From: DASYLJ01 sp964404165
GTDB taxonomy: Bacteria > Desulfobacterota > Binatia > DP-6
Direction: 5' to 3'
DNA: 64,000 nt
Assembly: GCA_964404165.1 (NCBI GenBank)
Contig: CAYOIZ010000013.1
Location: 1 to 64,000 of the forward strand
Below are positions 54,795 through 63,649 of this stretch, piece after piece. The translations under genes and the position numbers were made by a program. The notes under the pieces are model-generated. The model was given only the letters and a program-made list of their open reading frames with translations, had not been told where the DNA came from and searched no databases. The stretch's first letter is position 1. Every line of letters begins with the position of its first letter.

Positions 54795-57034
54795 CGCTGC
54801 AGGGCTTCGACCATGCGCTGCGCCTCGGGATCGCCCGTCGCCGCCGCCAGCTTGCGCGCCCACTCGAGGGCGCCGGCCCGGTCGCCGGTCTCGGCCGTGT
54901 ACTGCGCCAGCGCCATCAGCAGCTCGGGCGACGCCTGGTTGCGCGCCTGCGCCGCGCGCAGGGCGGCGATCGCCCCAGGCACGTCGCCGCTGTCGTGCAG
55001 TGCGATGGCGTAGACGTAGGCGTGGCGTGACACGTCGGGCGCCACCTCGGCGGCGGTGCGCAGCACCGTCACCGCCTCGCCGAGCCGACGCTGCCGCACC
55101 AGCGCCAGGCCGAGCGCCGCCAACAGGTCCGCGTCGCGCGGGGCCGCCGCCACCCCGCGTCGCAGGGTGACCTCGGCCTCGGTCTCCTTGCCTTGCCGCC
55201 GCTGCACGTCGGCGAGCTGCACGTACGGCGCCGGCCACGTCGGTTGACGGCGGATCGCCGTCTCGAGCGCCGACTGCGCCGCCGCGGCGTTGCCGAGACG
55301 CGCCTCGAGGCTGCCGAGGTTGAGCCACGACTCGGCACGGTCGGCGTTGTACTCCTGCGACGTGCGGTACTCGGCGATGACGCGCGCCATGTCCTCGCGC
55401 ACGGTGCCGCCGGCGGCGGAGACGTCGAGCATCGACCCCATGGCCTCGAAACGCACCGTCCGCATCGGATCGCGCAGCATCGGCGCAGCGACCGCCACAC
55501 GCTGCGCCATCGGCAGCCGCGCCGACGCCTCGGCCGCGGCACGACGCACCAGCGGATCGCCGTCGCCTGCCGCCCGCTCGACGGCCGCGGGCACCGCCGC
55601 CGTCGGGAAATCGGTCAGCATCTGCACGGCGGTCGCGCGCGCGATGGCGGGCACGGCGCGATCGTCGACGACGCGGAGCAGCTGCGTGCCGGCGTCGGCG
55701 CGACCGGTGCGGCCGGCGTGGATGCCCTCGGCCCAGTGCCAGCCGGGCACGCGCCCGGGCCCGCGCCAGGCGGCGACGGTTTCGGCCGCCCACGTCGCCG
55801 GACGATCCTTGTGGCAGTCGGCGCAGGCGTTCGGCGTCCCGATCGCGACCGTCAGGTCGGGACGCGGCACGCGGAAGGAGTGATCGCGCCGCCCGTCGAC
55901 GACCATGTAGGTGTGTTCCGGCATGTGGCACGAGACGCAGCGCGCACCGGCGCTGCCGGCGGGATGGTGATGATGCGCCGGCACGTCGAAGGTCGCCGGA
56001 CGGTGGCACTGCGCGCAGAGCGCGTTGCCCTCGGCGCGCAACGTGCCGCCGTGCGGCTCGTGACAGTCGGTGCAGGCGACGCCGGCGGCGTGCATGCGGC
56101 TCTGGACGAACGAGCCGTACTCGTAGTCCTCTCCGTCGATCTGGCCGTCGGCGTGGTAGAGGCCGGGGTCGAGCAGGGCCACGCGGTGGGTCTGCGCCAG
56201 CGGCAGGCCGGGCGGATCGTCGGCCCAGACCTGCGCGCCGCGCGCATGACAGCGACCACACGCCTCCACCTGCACCTCGCTGCGCGGCGCCGTGCGCCGT
56301 GCGATCGCCGCCCCGTCGGCCAGTGCCCAGCTGCCCGGGGCGCCGAGCGTGACCGTGAGGCCGCGCGTCGGGTCGGCGTCGGCGGTGCCGCCCTTCACCC
56401 GCGCCGCCCAGGCGACGTGGTCGGATCCCGCGCCATGACACGCCTCGCACGCGACGTTCGGCTCCGTCCACGTCGTGTCGAAGCGATCCTCGCCGACGCG
56501 ATAGCCCTTCACGAGGTTCGTCGAGTGACACTCGGCGCACATGAAGTTCCAGTTCTGCTGGACGCCGGTCCAGTGCAGCTGGTCGCGATGGTCGATCTTC
56601 TCGTCCGGATAGAGATGGAACCAGCGCTGGCCACCGTTGGCCGTGGGGCGCGTGTCCCAGGCGACGCCGAGCGCCTGCAGGCGGCCGCCGGGCAGCGCCA
56701 GCAGGTACTGCTGCAGGGGCGCCCAGCCGAAGGTCCAGGCGACGGGGTAGTCGTGCAGCGCACCGTCGGGGCCGTCGGTGCGCACGACGAAGCGATCGCC
56801 GGCGCGCGAGAAGGTCGACGTGACGCCGTCCTTCGTGAAGGTGGCGCCGTCGAACTTGCCGCGCACCGTGTCGGCCGTCGGCGCCTCCATCGCGTGCGCG
56901 TGGTGCGAGCCCTGCCAGGCCTTCAGCGCCTCGGCGTGGCAGGGTGCACAGGCCTTCGTCCCGACGAACGTGGGCGACGCGTATGCCGCGCGCACGAGCG
57001 CGAGGGCGAGAAGACCGACGACGAAGCGCTTCAC
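54791..57034 (-). CDS. Periplasmic octahaem cytochrome c with HEAT-like and TPR domains
   Basis: 747 aa. Signal peptide to about residue 19. Eight CxxCH haem c sites from CAPCH (29-33) through CAECH, CEACH, CGRCH, CTDCH, CAQCH and CVSCH to CADCH (404-408), in a cytochrome c554-like arrangement. Then a HEAT-like stretch (about 450-570) and TPR repeats (about 585-745; AESWLNLGSLEARLGNAAAA...). An electron-transfer protein or multihaem reductase with a docking scaffold. Last gene of a leftward unit with the sulfatase and HAD genes (48-bp gap). Confidence 0.9.
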   Translation of the reverse strand: MKRFVVGLLALALVRAAYASPTFVGTKACAPCHAEALKAWQGSHHAHAMEAPTADTVRGKFDGATFTKDGVTSTFSRAGDRFVVRTDGPDGALHDYPVAWTFGWAPLQQYLLALPGGRLQALGVAWDTRPTANGGQRWFHLYPDEKIDHRDQLHWTGVQQNWNFMCAECHSTNLVKGYRVGEDRFDTTWTEPNVACEACHGAGSDHVAWAARVKGGTADADPTRGLTVTLGAPGSWALADGAAIARRTAPRSEVQVEACGRCHARGAQVWADDPPGLPLAQTHRVALLDPGLYHADGQIDGEDYEYGSFVQSRMHAAGVACTDCHEPHGGTLRAEGNALCAQCHRPATFDVPAHHHHPAGSAGARCVSCHMPEHTYMVVDGRRDHSFRVPRPDLTVAIGTPNACADCHKDRPATWAAETVAAWRGPGRVPGWHWAEGIHAGRTGRADAGTQLLRVVDDRAVPAIARATAVQMLTDFPTAAVPAAVERAAGDGDPLVRRAAAEASARLPMAQRVAVAAPMLRDPMRTVRFEAMGSMLDVSAAGGTVREDMARVIAEYRTSQEYNADRAESWLNLGSLEARLGNAAAAQSALETAIRRQPTWPAPYVQLADVQRRQGKETEAEVTLRRGVAAAPRDADLLAALGLALVRQRRLGEAVTVLRTAAEVAPDVSRHAYVYAIALHDSGDVPGAIAALRAAQARNQASPELLMALAQYTAETGDRAGALEWARKLAAATGDPEAQRMVEALQR

Positions 57035-57082
57035 CGCGGGGAGGCGTACTGGGACGGCCGTCCGGACGCAAGGCGGCCGCGA

Positions 57083-58624
57083 TCAGCCCCCGTGGCTCTG
57101 CTGCAGCGCCTCGATGACCTGATCGAGGTTGAACGTCGCCGCCTTCTGCCGCGGCGGGTAGTCCTTGAAGGTGGCGATGAACCGGGCGACGTACTGCTGC
57201 GTCGGCACGGCGAAGAAGGCGTGGCGGATGATCCACTCGTAGTAGGTGTTCGACGTGATGTCGGCGCGCTCGTATGGGTCCATGCGCAGGTTGTAGATCT
57301 TCGGCAGTCGCAGGCAGGTGAACGGCTCGGCCCACACCCGGAGCGTGCCCTCGGCGCGCTGCTCGCAGAACACCTGCTTCCAGTTCTGATAGCGCACGGC
57401 GACGAGCTGCGCGTCGTCGTTGAAGTAGAAGAACGCCTCGCGCGCGCCCTTCGGCTCCTTGCCCGTCAGGTACGGCAGCTGGTTGTAGCCGTCGAGGTGC
57501 ACCTTGAAGGTCTTGCCACCGGTCTGCCACCCCTTCAGCAGACGCTCGGTCACGTCGGCGTCACCCGCGGCGGCGACGAGCGTGGGGAACCAGTCGAGCC
57601 CGGAGACGATCTCGTTCGAGACCGAGCCGGGCTTGATGTGCCCGGGCCACCGGATCATCGCCGGCACCCGATAGGCGCCCTCCCAGTTGGTGTTCTTCTC
57701 GCCCCGGAAGGGCGTCATGGCGCCGTCCGGCCACGAGTTCATGTGCGGCCCGTTGTCGGTCGAGTAGACGACGATGGTGTCGTTCGCGATGCCGAGGTCG
57801 TCGAGGGCCTTCAGGAGCTGGCCGACGTGGCCGTCGTGCTCGAGCATGCCGTCGAAGTACTCGCTGATGCCGCTGCGACCGAGGTACTCCGGGCGCACGT
57901 GCGTGTAGAGGTGCATGCGCGTCGCGTTGAACCACACGAAGAACGGCTTGCCCGCCTTCACCTGCCGCTGCATGAAGTCGACGGCGGCGTTGGCCGTCTC
58001 GTCGTCGATCGTCTCCATGCGCTTCTTCGTGAGCGGGCCGGTGTCGGTGATCTTGCCGTCGGCGCTCGACTTGATGACGCCACGCGGGCCGTACTTCTTC
58101 CGAAACTCCGGATCTTTCGGGTAGTCCTGCATCTCCGGCTCTTCCTCGGCGTTCAGGTGGTAGAGGTTGCCGAAGAACTCGTCGAAGCCGTGCGCCGACG
58201 GCAGGAACTCGTCCTTGTCGCCGAGATGGTTCTTGCCGAACTGCCCGGTGGCGTAGCCGAGCGGCTTGAGCGCCTGGGCGATCGTGATGTCGCCCGCCTG
58301 CAGGCCGATGTCGGCGCCCGGCAGGCCCACCTTCGAGAGGCCGGTGCGGAGCGTCGTCTGGCCGGTGATGAACGTCGAGCGGCCGGCGGTGCAGCTCTGC
58401 TCGGCGTAGTAGTCGGTGAACATCATGCCGTCGCGGGCGATCGAATCGATGTTCGGCGTGCGGTAGCCCATCAGGCCGAACGAGTAGGCGCTGACGTTCG
58501 TCTGGCCGACGTCGTCGCCGAAGATCACCAGGATGTTGGGCTTCTTCGCCGGGGCGGGTTGGGCGGCAGCGATGCCGCCCGCGAGCATCGCCATGGCGAT
58601 GCCGATCCAGGCACGAACCTTCAT
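57083..58624 (-). CDS. Arylsulfatase-type sulfatase, exported
   Basis: 513 aa with signal peptide to about residue 21. PNILVIFGDDVG gives the metal-binding Asp pair (37-38). CTAGR (78-82) is the C-x-A-x-R form of the formylglycine motif, needing an anaerobic or FGE-type maturase not seen here. STDNGPHMNSW and GKNHLGD are further sulfatase blocks. Hydrolyses a sulfate ester in the periplasm; substrate unknown. ATG 58624 chosen over GTG 58630 for the GGAGG 5 nt upstream. Confidence 0.92.
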   Translation of the reverse strand: MKVRAWIGIAMAMLAGGIAAAQPAPAKKPNILVIFGDDVGQTNVSAYSFGLMGYRTPNIDSIARDGMMFTDYYAEQSCTAGRSTFITGQTTLRTGLSKVGLPGADIGLQAGDITIAQALKPLGYATGQFGKNHLGDKDEFLPSAHGFDEFFGNLYHLNAEEEPEMQDYPKDPEFRKKYGPRGVIKSSADGKITDTGPLTKKRMETIDDETANAAVDFMQRQVKAGKPFFVWFNATRMHLYTHVRPEYLGRSGISEYFDGMLEHDGHVGQLLKALDDLGIANDTIVVYSTDNGPHMNSWPDGAMTPFRGEKNTNWEGAYRVPAMIRWPGHIKPGSVSNEIVSGLDWFPTLVAAAGDADVTERLLKGWQTGGKTFKVHLDGYNQLPYLTGKEPKGAREAFFYFNDDAQLVAVRYQNWKQVFCEQRAEGTLRVWAEPFTCLRLPKIYNLRMDPYERADITSNTYYEWIIRHAFFAVPTQQYVARFIATFKDYPPRQKAATFNLDQVIEALQQSHGG

Positions 58625-58646
58625 GCTCACCTCCAGTCGCGGGACA

Positions 58647-59624
58647 TCAGTCGAACGGGAAGATGCGCTTCCAGTCGTTCTTCATGTCGACCACGGTCCA
58701 GCCGCGCTTCGTGGCTTCGTCGAGGGCCTTGTCGAGGTGGCCGATCTCGGAGTTCCGGTCGTACGCCCATTCGCGGACCGCGTCGGTGTGGTGCACGAGC
58801 CCCATGAAGCGGGGACCGGTACCGGCGGCCGTCCACTCGAGCATCTGCTGGTCGCCGTCGGAGTTGCCGAACGCGAACACCGGGCGGCGGCCGATGAACT
58901 TGTTGATCGAGACCGGCTTGCCCGGCCCGTCGTCGACGTAGTCGACCTTGGGCTCGCGCATGAGCACCGGCCCGCCCGGACGCATGACCCACGTGGTCAC
59001 GATGGTGCTGCCGACGACCTGCTGCGGCGGGATGCCGTACACGCGCTCCGTCCACGGCCGCATGAACTCCACGCCGCCGCCCGACACGATGTAGGTCTCG
59101 AACCCCTTGGCGCGCAGCCACGTCATGAGCTCGAGCATGGGCTGATAGACCAGCTCGGTGTACGGCCGTTTGAAGCGCGCGTCCCGCGCGCCGGCGAGCC
59201 AGTCCTCGACGATCTTCGTGAAGTCGGCGGTGGTCATGCCGGCGTGCGTCGCCATGATCAGCTCGACGATCGCCTTCTCGCCGCCGCCGAGCGCCGCCTT
59301 CGCGTTGCCCGCGAGGATGTCGGCGAAGGGCTGTGTCGTCTTCCACTCCGGGTGCTCGGGCGCCAGCGCCTTCACCCGCGCGAGCGCGAACTCGAGCTGG
59401 GTGTAGATCGGCTGCTCGATCCACAGCGTGCCGTCGTTGTCGAAGGTGGCGATGCGCTCCGCCGGCGGCACGAACGTCGGGCTGCCCTCGCGCGTCGCCT
59501 CGGTGACGAACGTCACGATGGCCTGTTTCGTGGGTCCGTCGTTCCACGACGGCAGCGGATCGTCCGCCGCCGGCACCACGCGCGCGACGAGCAGGAAGAG
59601 GAGGAAGATCATTCGCATGCGCAT
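58647..59624 (-). CDS. Exported HAD-family phosphatase
   Basis: 325 aa with signal peptide MRMRMIFLLFLLVARVVPAA. HAD motif I FDNDGTLW (Asp62/Asp64), motif II in YIVSGGG, motif IV GNSDGD. Related to SerB-like HAD proteins often found beside arylsulfatases. GGAG lies 5-6 nt before the chosen ATG. First gene of the sulfatase unit, 22 bp from the sulfatase start. The role may be dephosphorylation of a substrate processed by the sulfatase; inference. Confidence 0.88.
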   Translation of the reverse strand: MRMRMIFLLFLLVARVVPAADDPLPSWNDGPTKQAIVTFVTEATREGSPTFVPPAERIATFDNDGTLWIEQPIYTQLEFALARVKALAPEHPEWKTTQPFADILAGNAKAALGGGEKAIVELIMATHAGMTTADFTKIVEDWLAGARDARFKRPYTELVYQPMLELMTWLRAKGFETYIVSGGGVEFMRPWTERVYGIPPQQVVGSTIVTTWVMRPGGPVLMREPKVDYVDDGPGKPVSINKFIGRRPVFAFGNSDGDQQMLEWTAAGTGPRFMGLVHHTDAVREWAYDRNSEIGHLDKALDEATKRGWTVVDMKNDWKRIFPFD

Positions 59625-59715
59625 GAGGTCTCCATTCAGATGCTGCGAAGCTCGGCGGGCCATAGCCCAGTTGTTTCGGCTTGACCATACGCCGGGCGGG
59701 CACTAGGGGACCCCC

Positions 59716-60342
59716 ATGATCGTCGTCCACCACCTGAACGAATCCCGCTCGCAGCGTGTGCTCTGGCTCCTCGAGGAGCTCGGCGTGCCCTACGAGATCA
59801 AGCGCTACGAGCGCGACGCCGCCACCCGTCTCGCGCCGCCCGAGCTGCTCGCGGTGCACCCGCTCGGCAAGTCGCCCGTCGTCACCGAGGACGGCGTCAC
59901 GCTGGCGGAGTCGGGGGCCATCGTCGATCACCTGATCCGCAGGCACGGCAAGGGTCGCTTCCAGCCCGCCGTCGACTCCCCCGACTACGATCGGTACGTG
60001 CACTGGCTGCACTACGCCGAAGGCTCGGCGATGCTGCCCTTGATGCTGCAGCTCTACGTCATGCGGATCGGCGACGCCGGCGCACCGTTGCAGCCGCGCA
60101 TCGACAGCGAGCTGGCGAACCACCTCGGCTACATCGAGAACGCGCTCGCGGGCCGGCAGTTCTTCGTCGGCGACGAGCTCACCGGCGCCGACGTCCAGAT
60201 GACGTTCGTCCTCGAGGTGGCGCGCATGTTCGGGCAGCTGCAGCAGCGACCGAACAGCACGGCCTACCTCGAGCGCATGCACGCGCGACCCGCCTTCGCT
60301 CGGGCCGTCGAGCGCGGCGGACCGTACATGCTCGGCAGCTGA
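59716..60342 (+). CDS. Glutathione S-transferase family protein
   Basis: 208 aa. Thioredoxin-like N-terminal domain (VHHLNESRSQRVLWLLEELG, cis-Pro in GKSPVV, ESGAIVDHL) and an all-alpha C-terminal domain with GDELTGADVQMTF. Ser residues at the N-terminus replace a Tyr; theta/beta-like GST. Upstream TTGACC, 17 bp, TAGGGG, then 6 bp to ATG; the same bases also offer an AGGGGA SD. Confidence 0.92.
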   Translation: MIVVHHLNESRSQRVLWLLEELGVPYEIKRYERDAATRLAPPELLAVHPLGKSPVVTEDGVTLAESGAIVDHLIRRHGKGRFQPAVDSPDYDRYVHWLHYAEGSAMLPLMLQLYVMRIGDAGAPLQPRIDSELANHLGYIENALAGRQFFVGDELTGADVQMTFVLEVARMFGQLQQRPNSTAYLERMHARPAFARAVERGGPYMLGS

Positions 60343-60343
60343 G

Positions 60344-60805
60344 TCAGACCGGCGCGACGTCCAGCCATTCGCCGCGCGCCACGTCGACGCGATGCGTGCC
60401 GTGGCCGAGCCGGCGACGGCCGCCCGAGACGACGAAGACGGCGCACTGCCCGTGGGCGGCGGCCAGCGCCTCCAGCTCGGCGAGCGGCACGTTCCACGCC
60501 GCGAGGCTCGCCTCGCGCCACGTGTCGTCGGCGGACCGCCCGACGATGTCGCGTACCGCCGCGCCACGCGCGAGCAGGTCCGCCCGCAGCCGCCGATTGG
60601 CGTCGTCGTTCGCGGCGTCGGGGTGCGGGACGGACCCCGGATTGTGGGCGGTGACGACGACGAACTCGGCCGGCAGATCCCACGCCGGCGGATGACGGGA
60701 CGGTACGTCGGTCGGGCGGGCGACGAAGCGGCGCCCCCTGGCGTCGACGTAGTCGAACCAGGTCGCGTGGTACGCGGCGGCGGTCCGCGCATCGAGCGGC
60801 GACAT
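60344..60805 (-). CDS. DUF3293 domain protein
   Basis: 153 aa. The FVVVTAHNPGSVPHPDAAND motif and following helix match DUF3293 proteins. Cytoplasmic, function unknown. Convergent with the GST gene (one base between them). Confidence 0.82.
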   Translation of the reverse strand: MSPLDARTAAAYHATWFDYVDARGRRFVARPTDVPSRHPPAWDLPAEFVVVTAHNPGSVPHPDAANDDANRRLRADLLARGAAVRDIVGRSADDTWREASLAAWNVPLAELEALAAAHGQCAVFVVSGGRRRLGHGTHRVDVARGEWLDVAPV

Positions 60806-61010
60806 GCGGACGGCCTACCTCGCCGTCCCCCGGAGCGGAAGAGACGGCCCGACTGCATCCGATCGACGCCCTCGGACGAAGGTCAGGCACGGAGGCCGGC
60901 GTCGTTCTTGCTTCGGATCGACGGCAGCGTGCCGGCGTTCGCGTCGGACACCGACCGCGTCCTCGACGAGCCGTCCCCCGAGCCACATCCGGAAAAGAGG
61001 AGAATCCCCC

Positions 61011-61094
61011 ATGTTGACCAGCCTGATCGTCGCCATCGTCGCTCTCGCCCTCGGGGCAGGGTTCACGCTGGCCCCCTCGCGGCGGAGCCACTAG
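61011..61094 (+). CDS. 27-aa single-pass membrane microprotein
   Basis: MLTSLIVAIVALALGAGFTL followed by APSRRSH: one hydrophobic helix with a short basic tail. GAGGAG lies 8 nt before the ATG, one of the best SDs in the window, which argues for translation. It sits alone in the 400-bp stretch between the DUF3293 and CBS genes. Function unknown. Confidence 0.5.
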   Translation: MLTSLIVAIVALALGAGFTLAPSRRSH

Positions 61095-61206
61095 GCGCAT
61101 TCCAGCGTCTCGGAACGGGCCGCCGCGAGTCTGCGCGCCCGCCGGAATGCGCCTCCACCACGACGATGGAAAACGCCTGGCATGCCCCTTGGATCGTCGA
61201 TCCATC

Positions 61207-61662
61207 ATGAACGTCTCCGATCTCATGCAGCGCGAGGTTGCGACCCTCAACGAGGACGACCACCTCGATCTCGCCGACGACATCATGCGGCTTGGTCGCA
61301 TCCGGCATCTCCCCGTGGTGGCCGGTGACCGCGTCGTCGGCATCGTGTCGCAACGGGACCTCTACCGCGCCGCGGTCTCGTCCGTCCTGCGCATGCAGCA
61401 CGAGACCGAGCGCAGCTGGCTCGCCAGCATTCCGGTCCGGGACGTGATGGCGCGGGACGTCACGACGGCGGCGCCGTCGACACCGATCCGCACGGCCGTC
61501 GGCCTGATGCTCGGGCGCCAGATCGGCTGCCTGCCGATCGTCGAGGGCAACAATCGGCTCGTCGGCCTGCTGAGCGAGAGCGATTGCCTGGGGCACCTCG
61601 TGCAGGTGCTCGACCTGGCCCAGCAGCGCGGCGTGCTGCCCGAGATCGCGACCATTCAGTAG
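61207..61662 (+). CDS. Tandem CBS-domain protein
   Basis: 151 aa: two CBS motifs (about 1-60, MNVSDLMQREVATLNEDDHL ... DRVVGIVSQRDL, and about 78-140, VRDVMARDVTTAAPSTPI ... NRLVGLLSESD). Adenosine-nucleotide-sensing module. A perfect GGATCG-T-CGATCC palindrome (61191-61203) ends 3 bp before the ATG. The longer in-frame start at 61147 lacks homology. Confidence 0.88.
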   Translation: MNVSDLMQREVATLNEDDHLDLADDIMRLGRIRHLPVVAGDRVVGIVSQRDLYRAAVSSVLRMQHETERSWLASIPVRDVMARDVTTAAPSTPIRTAVGLMLGRQIGCLPIVEGNNRLVGLLSESDCLGHLVQVLDLAQQRGVLPEIATIQ

Positions 61663-61669
61663 GGTCGCA

Positions 61670-63649
61670 ATGGTCACGCCCACCGCGGCTCGCGAGGAGA
61701 TGGTACGGGCCCACCTGGCGGCCCGCGGCATTCGCGACCCCGCCGTCCTCGACGCGATGCGCACGGTGCCCCGCGAGGCGTTCCTCCCGACGGAGCTGGT
61801 GGAGTTCGCCTACGAGGACGCGCCCCTGCCGATCGCGCAGGGACAGACCATCTCGCAGCCGTACATCGTCGCCCTGATGGCCGAGGCGCTGGCACTGCAA
61901 CCGGGTGATCGTGTGCTCGAGATCGGCACCGGCTCGGGGTACGCCGCCGCGGTCCTCGGCCGCATCGCGCGCGAGGTCTACACCGTCGAGCGGCACGCGG
62001 AGCTCGCCGCCACCGCGGCGGCACGCCTGCGCGACGCCGGTTTCCACAACGTCGTCGTCCAGCACGGCGACGGCACGCTCGGGTTGCCGGCACACGCCCC
62101 CTACGACGCCATCGTCGTGGCGGCGGGCGGCCCCAGCGTTCCCCCCGCCCTGTGCGAACAACTCGCGATCGGGGGACGGCTGGTGGTGCCGGTGGGCGAA
62201 GATCGCGATCTCCAGGAGCTCGTGCGCGTCACACGGCGGGCGGACGGCGGCTTCGACCGCGAGACGCTGGGCGGGGTGCGTTTCGTTCCCCTGATCGGTG
62301 TCCAGGGATGGGACGAGGCGACGGCGCCACGGAGTGCGCCGCGCACGGTCGCGCACCTCCTCGCCGAGGTGGGCGAACGGATCACCGGCGCCATCGACAC
62401 GGTCGACGTCGACCGCCTTCTCGAGCGCATCGGCGACGCGCGCGTCGTCTGCATCGGCGAGGCGACGCACGGGACCTCGGAGTTCTACGCCCTGCGCGCG
62501 CACATCACCCAGGCGCTCGTGCGGAGCCGCGGCTTCACCGTCGTGGCGGCCGAGGCCGACTGGCCGGACGGCGCGCGCATCGGCCGCTGGGTACGCGATC
62601 AGCGCGCGCCGCTGGCGCCGTCGTGGCGGGCCTTCGCGCGGTTTCCGCAGTGGATGTGGCGTAATCACGAGACGCTCGCCTTCATCGACTGGTTGCGCGC
62701 CTGGAACGACGGCACCGGAACGCCGGCCTCCGTCTACGGGCTCGACCTCTACAGCCTCTACCGGTCGCTGCGGCTCGTACTCGACTACCTCGACCAGATG
62801 GATCCCGAGGTCGCACGCGTCGCCCGCGAGCGCTACGCGGGTCTGATGCCGTGGGAGGGCGATCCGGCGACCTACGGTCGCGCCGTGGTCTCGGGACGAT
62901 ATCGCTCCTGCGAGGCCGAGTGCACGGCGATGCTCCGCGATCTGATGGCGCGCGAGATCGGTCTCGCGGCGCGTGAACCCGACCACTTCCTCGATGCGAC
63001 CGGCAATGCCCGCGTGGTGCGTGACGCCGAGGCCTACTACCGCACCATGTACTATGGCGGCGTCGCCTCCTGGAACCTGCGCGATCAGCACATGTTCGAC
63101 ACGCTGCAGGCCATCCTGCGGCATCACGGCCCCGATGCCCGCGCGGTGGTGTGGGCCCACAACTCGCACGTCGGCGACGCGAGCGCGACGGAGATGGGTG
63201 CACGCGGTGAGCTCAACATCGGCCAGCTGTGCCGCCAGGTCTACGGCGACCGCGCCTACCTGATCGGGTTCGGCACCGACCACGGCAGCGTCATCGCCGC
63301 CCACGAGTGGGACGGCCCGATGCGCACGATGTCGCTGCGACCGGCCCACCCGCGGAGCTACGAGGCGCTCGGCCACGCGTCCGGGATACCGGCGTTCTTC
63401 CTGCCGCTGCGTACCCCCGCACGCCCCGAGGTGCGCGACGAGCTGATGGCGGCGCGGCTCGAGCGGGCCATCGGCGTCGTCTACCGCCCGGAGACCGAGC
63501 TGCAGAGCCACTACTTCCACGCCGTCCTGCCGGTACAGCTCGACGAGTGGATCTGGATCGACGAGACGCACGGCGTGCGCCCGATCACCGACGAGCAGGC
63601 CCGTCGGCTACCGGCCGCGCACCCGTTCGCGCCGTACGGTCCGCCCTGA
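61670..63649 (+). CDS. Fusion: protein-L-isoaspartate O-methyltransferase + erythromycin esterase-like
   Basis: 659 aa. Residues 1-215 are a PCMT: SAM motif VLEIGTGSG (83-91), the substrate Ser/Gln region in GQTISQPYIVALM, and the C-terminal GDGTLGLPAHAPYDAI. Residues about 230-655 are an EreA/EreB-like domain: GEATHGTSEFY (His267), EADWPD, HNSHVGD and HGVRPIT. PCMT repairs isoaspartyl damage; EreA-like domains hydrolyse macrolide lactones or unknown esters. Fusion of these two is recurrent in bacteria. Starts 7 bp after the CBS stop; AGGG 6 nt upstream. Overlaps the convergent gene end. Confidence 0.9.
   Translation: MVTPTAAREEMVRAHLAARGIRDPAVLDAMRTVPREAFLPTELVEFAYEDAPLPIAQGQTISQPYIVALMAEALALQPGDRVLEIGTGSGYAAAVLGRIAREVYTVERHAELAATAAARLRDAGFHNVVVQHGDGTLGLPAHAPYDAIVVAAGGPSVPPALCEQLAIGGRLVVPVGEDRDLQELVRVTRRADGGFDRETLGGVRFVPLIGVQGWDEATAPRSAPRTVAHLLAEVGERITGAIDTVDVDRLLERIGDARVVCIGEATHGTSEFYALRAHITQALVRSRGFTVVAAEADWPDGARIGRWVRDQRAPLAPSWRAFARFPQWMWRNHETLAFIDWLRAWNDGTGTPASVYGLDLYSLYRSLRLVLDYLDQMDPEVARVARERYAGLMPWEGDPATYGRAVVSGRYRSCEAECTAMLRDLMAREIGLAAREPDHFLDATGNARVVRDAEAYYRTMYYGGVASWNLRDQHMFDTLQAILRHHGPDARAVVWAHNSHVGDASATEMGARGELNIGQLCRQVYGDRAYLIGFGTDHGSVIAAHEWDGPMRTMSLRPAHPRSYEALGHASGIPAFFLPLRTPARPEVRDELMAARLERAIGVVYRPETELQSHYFHAVLPVQLDEWIWIDETHGVRPITDEQARRLPAAHPFAPYGPP

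Noticed and set aside
61191..61203. GGATCG-T-CGATCC palindrome as an operator for the CBS gene
   Set aside because: Single occurrence, short, and possible by chance; no promoter elements align with it.
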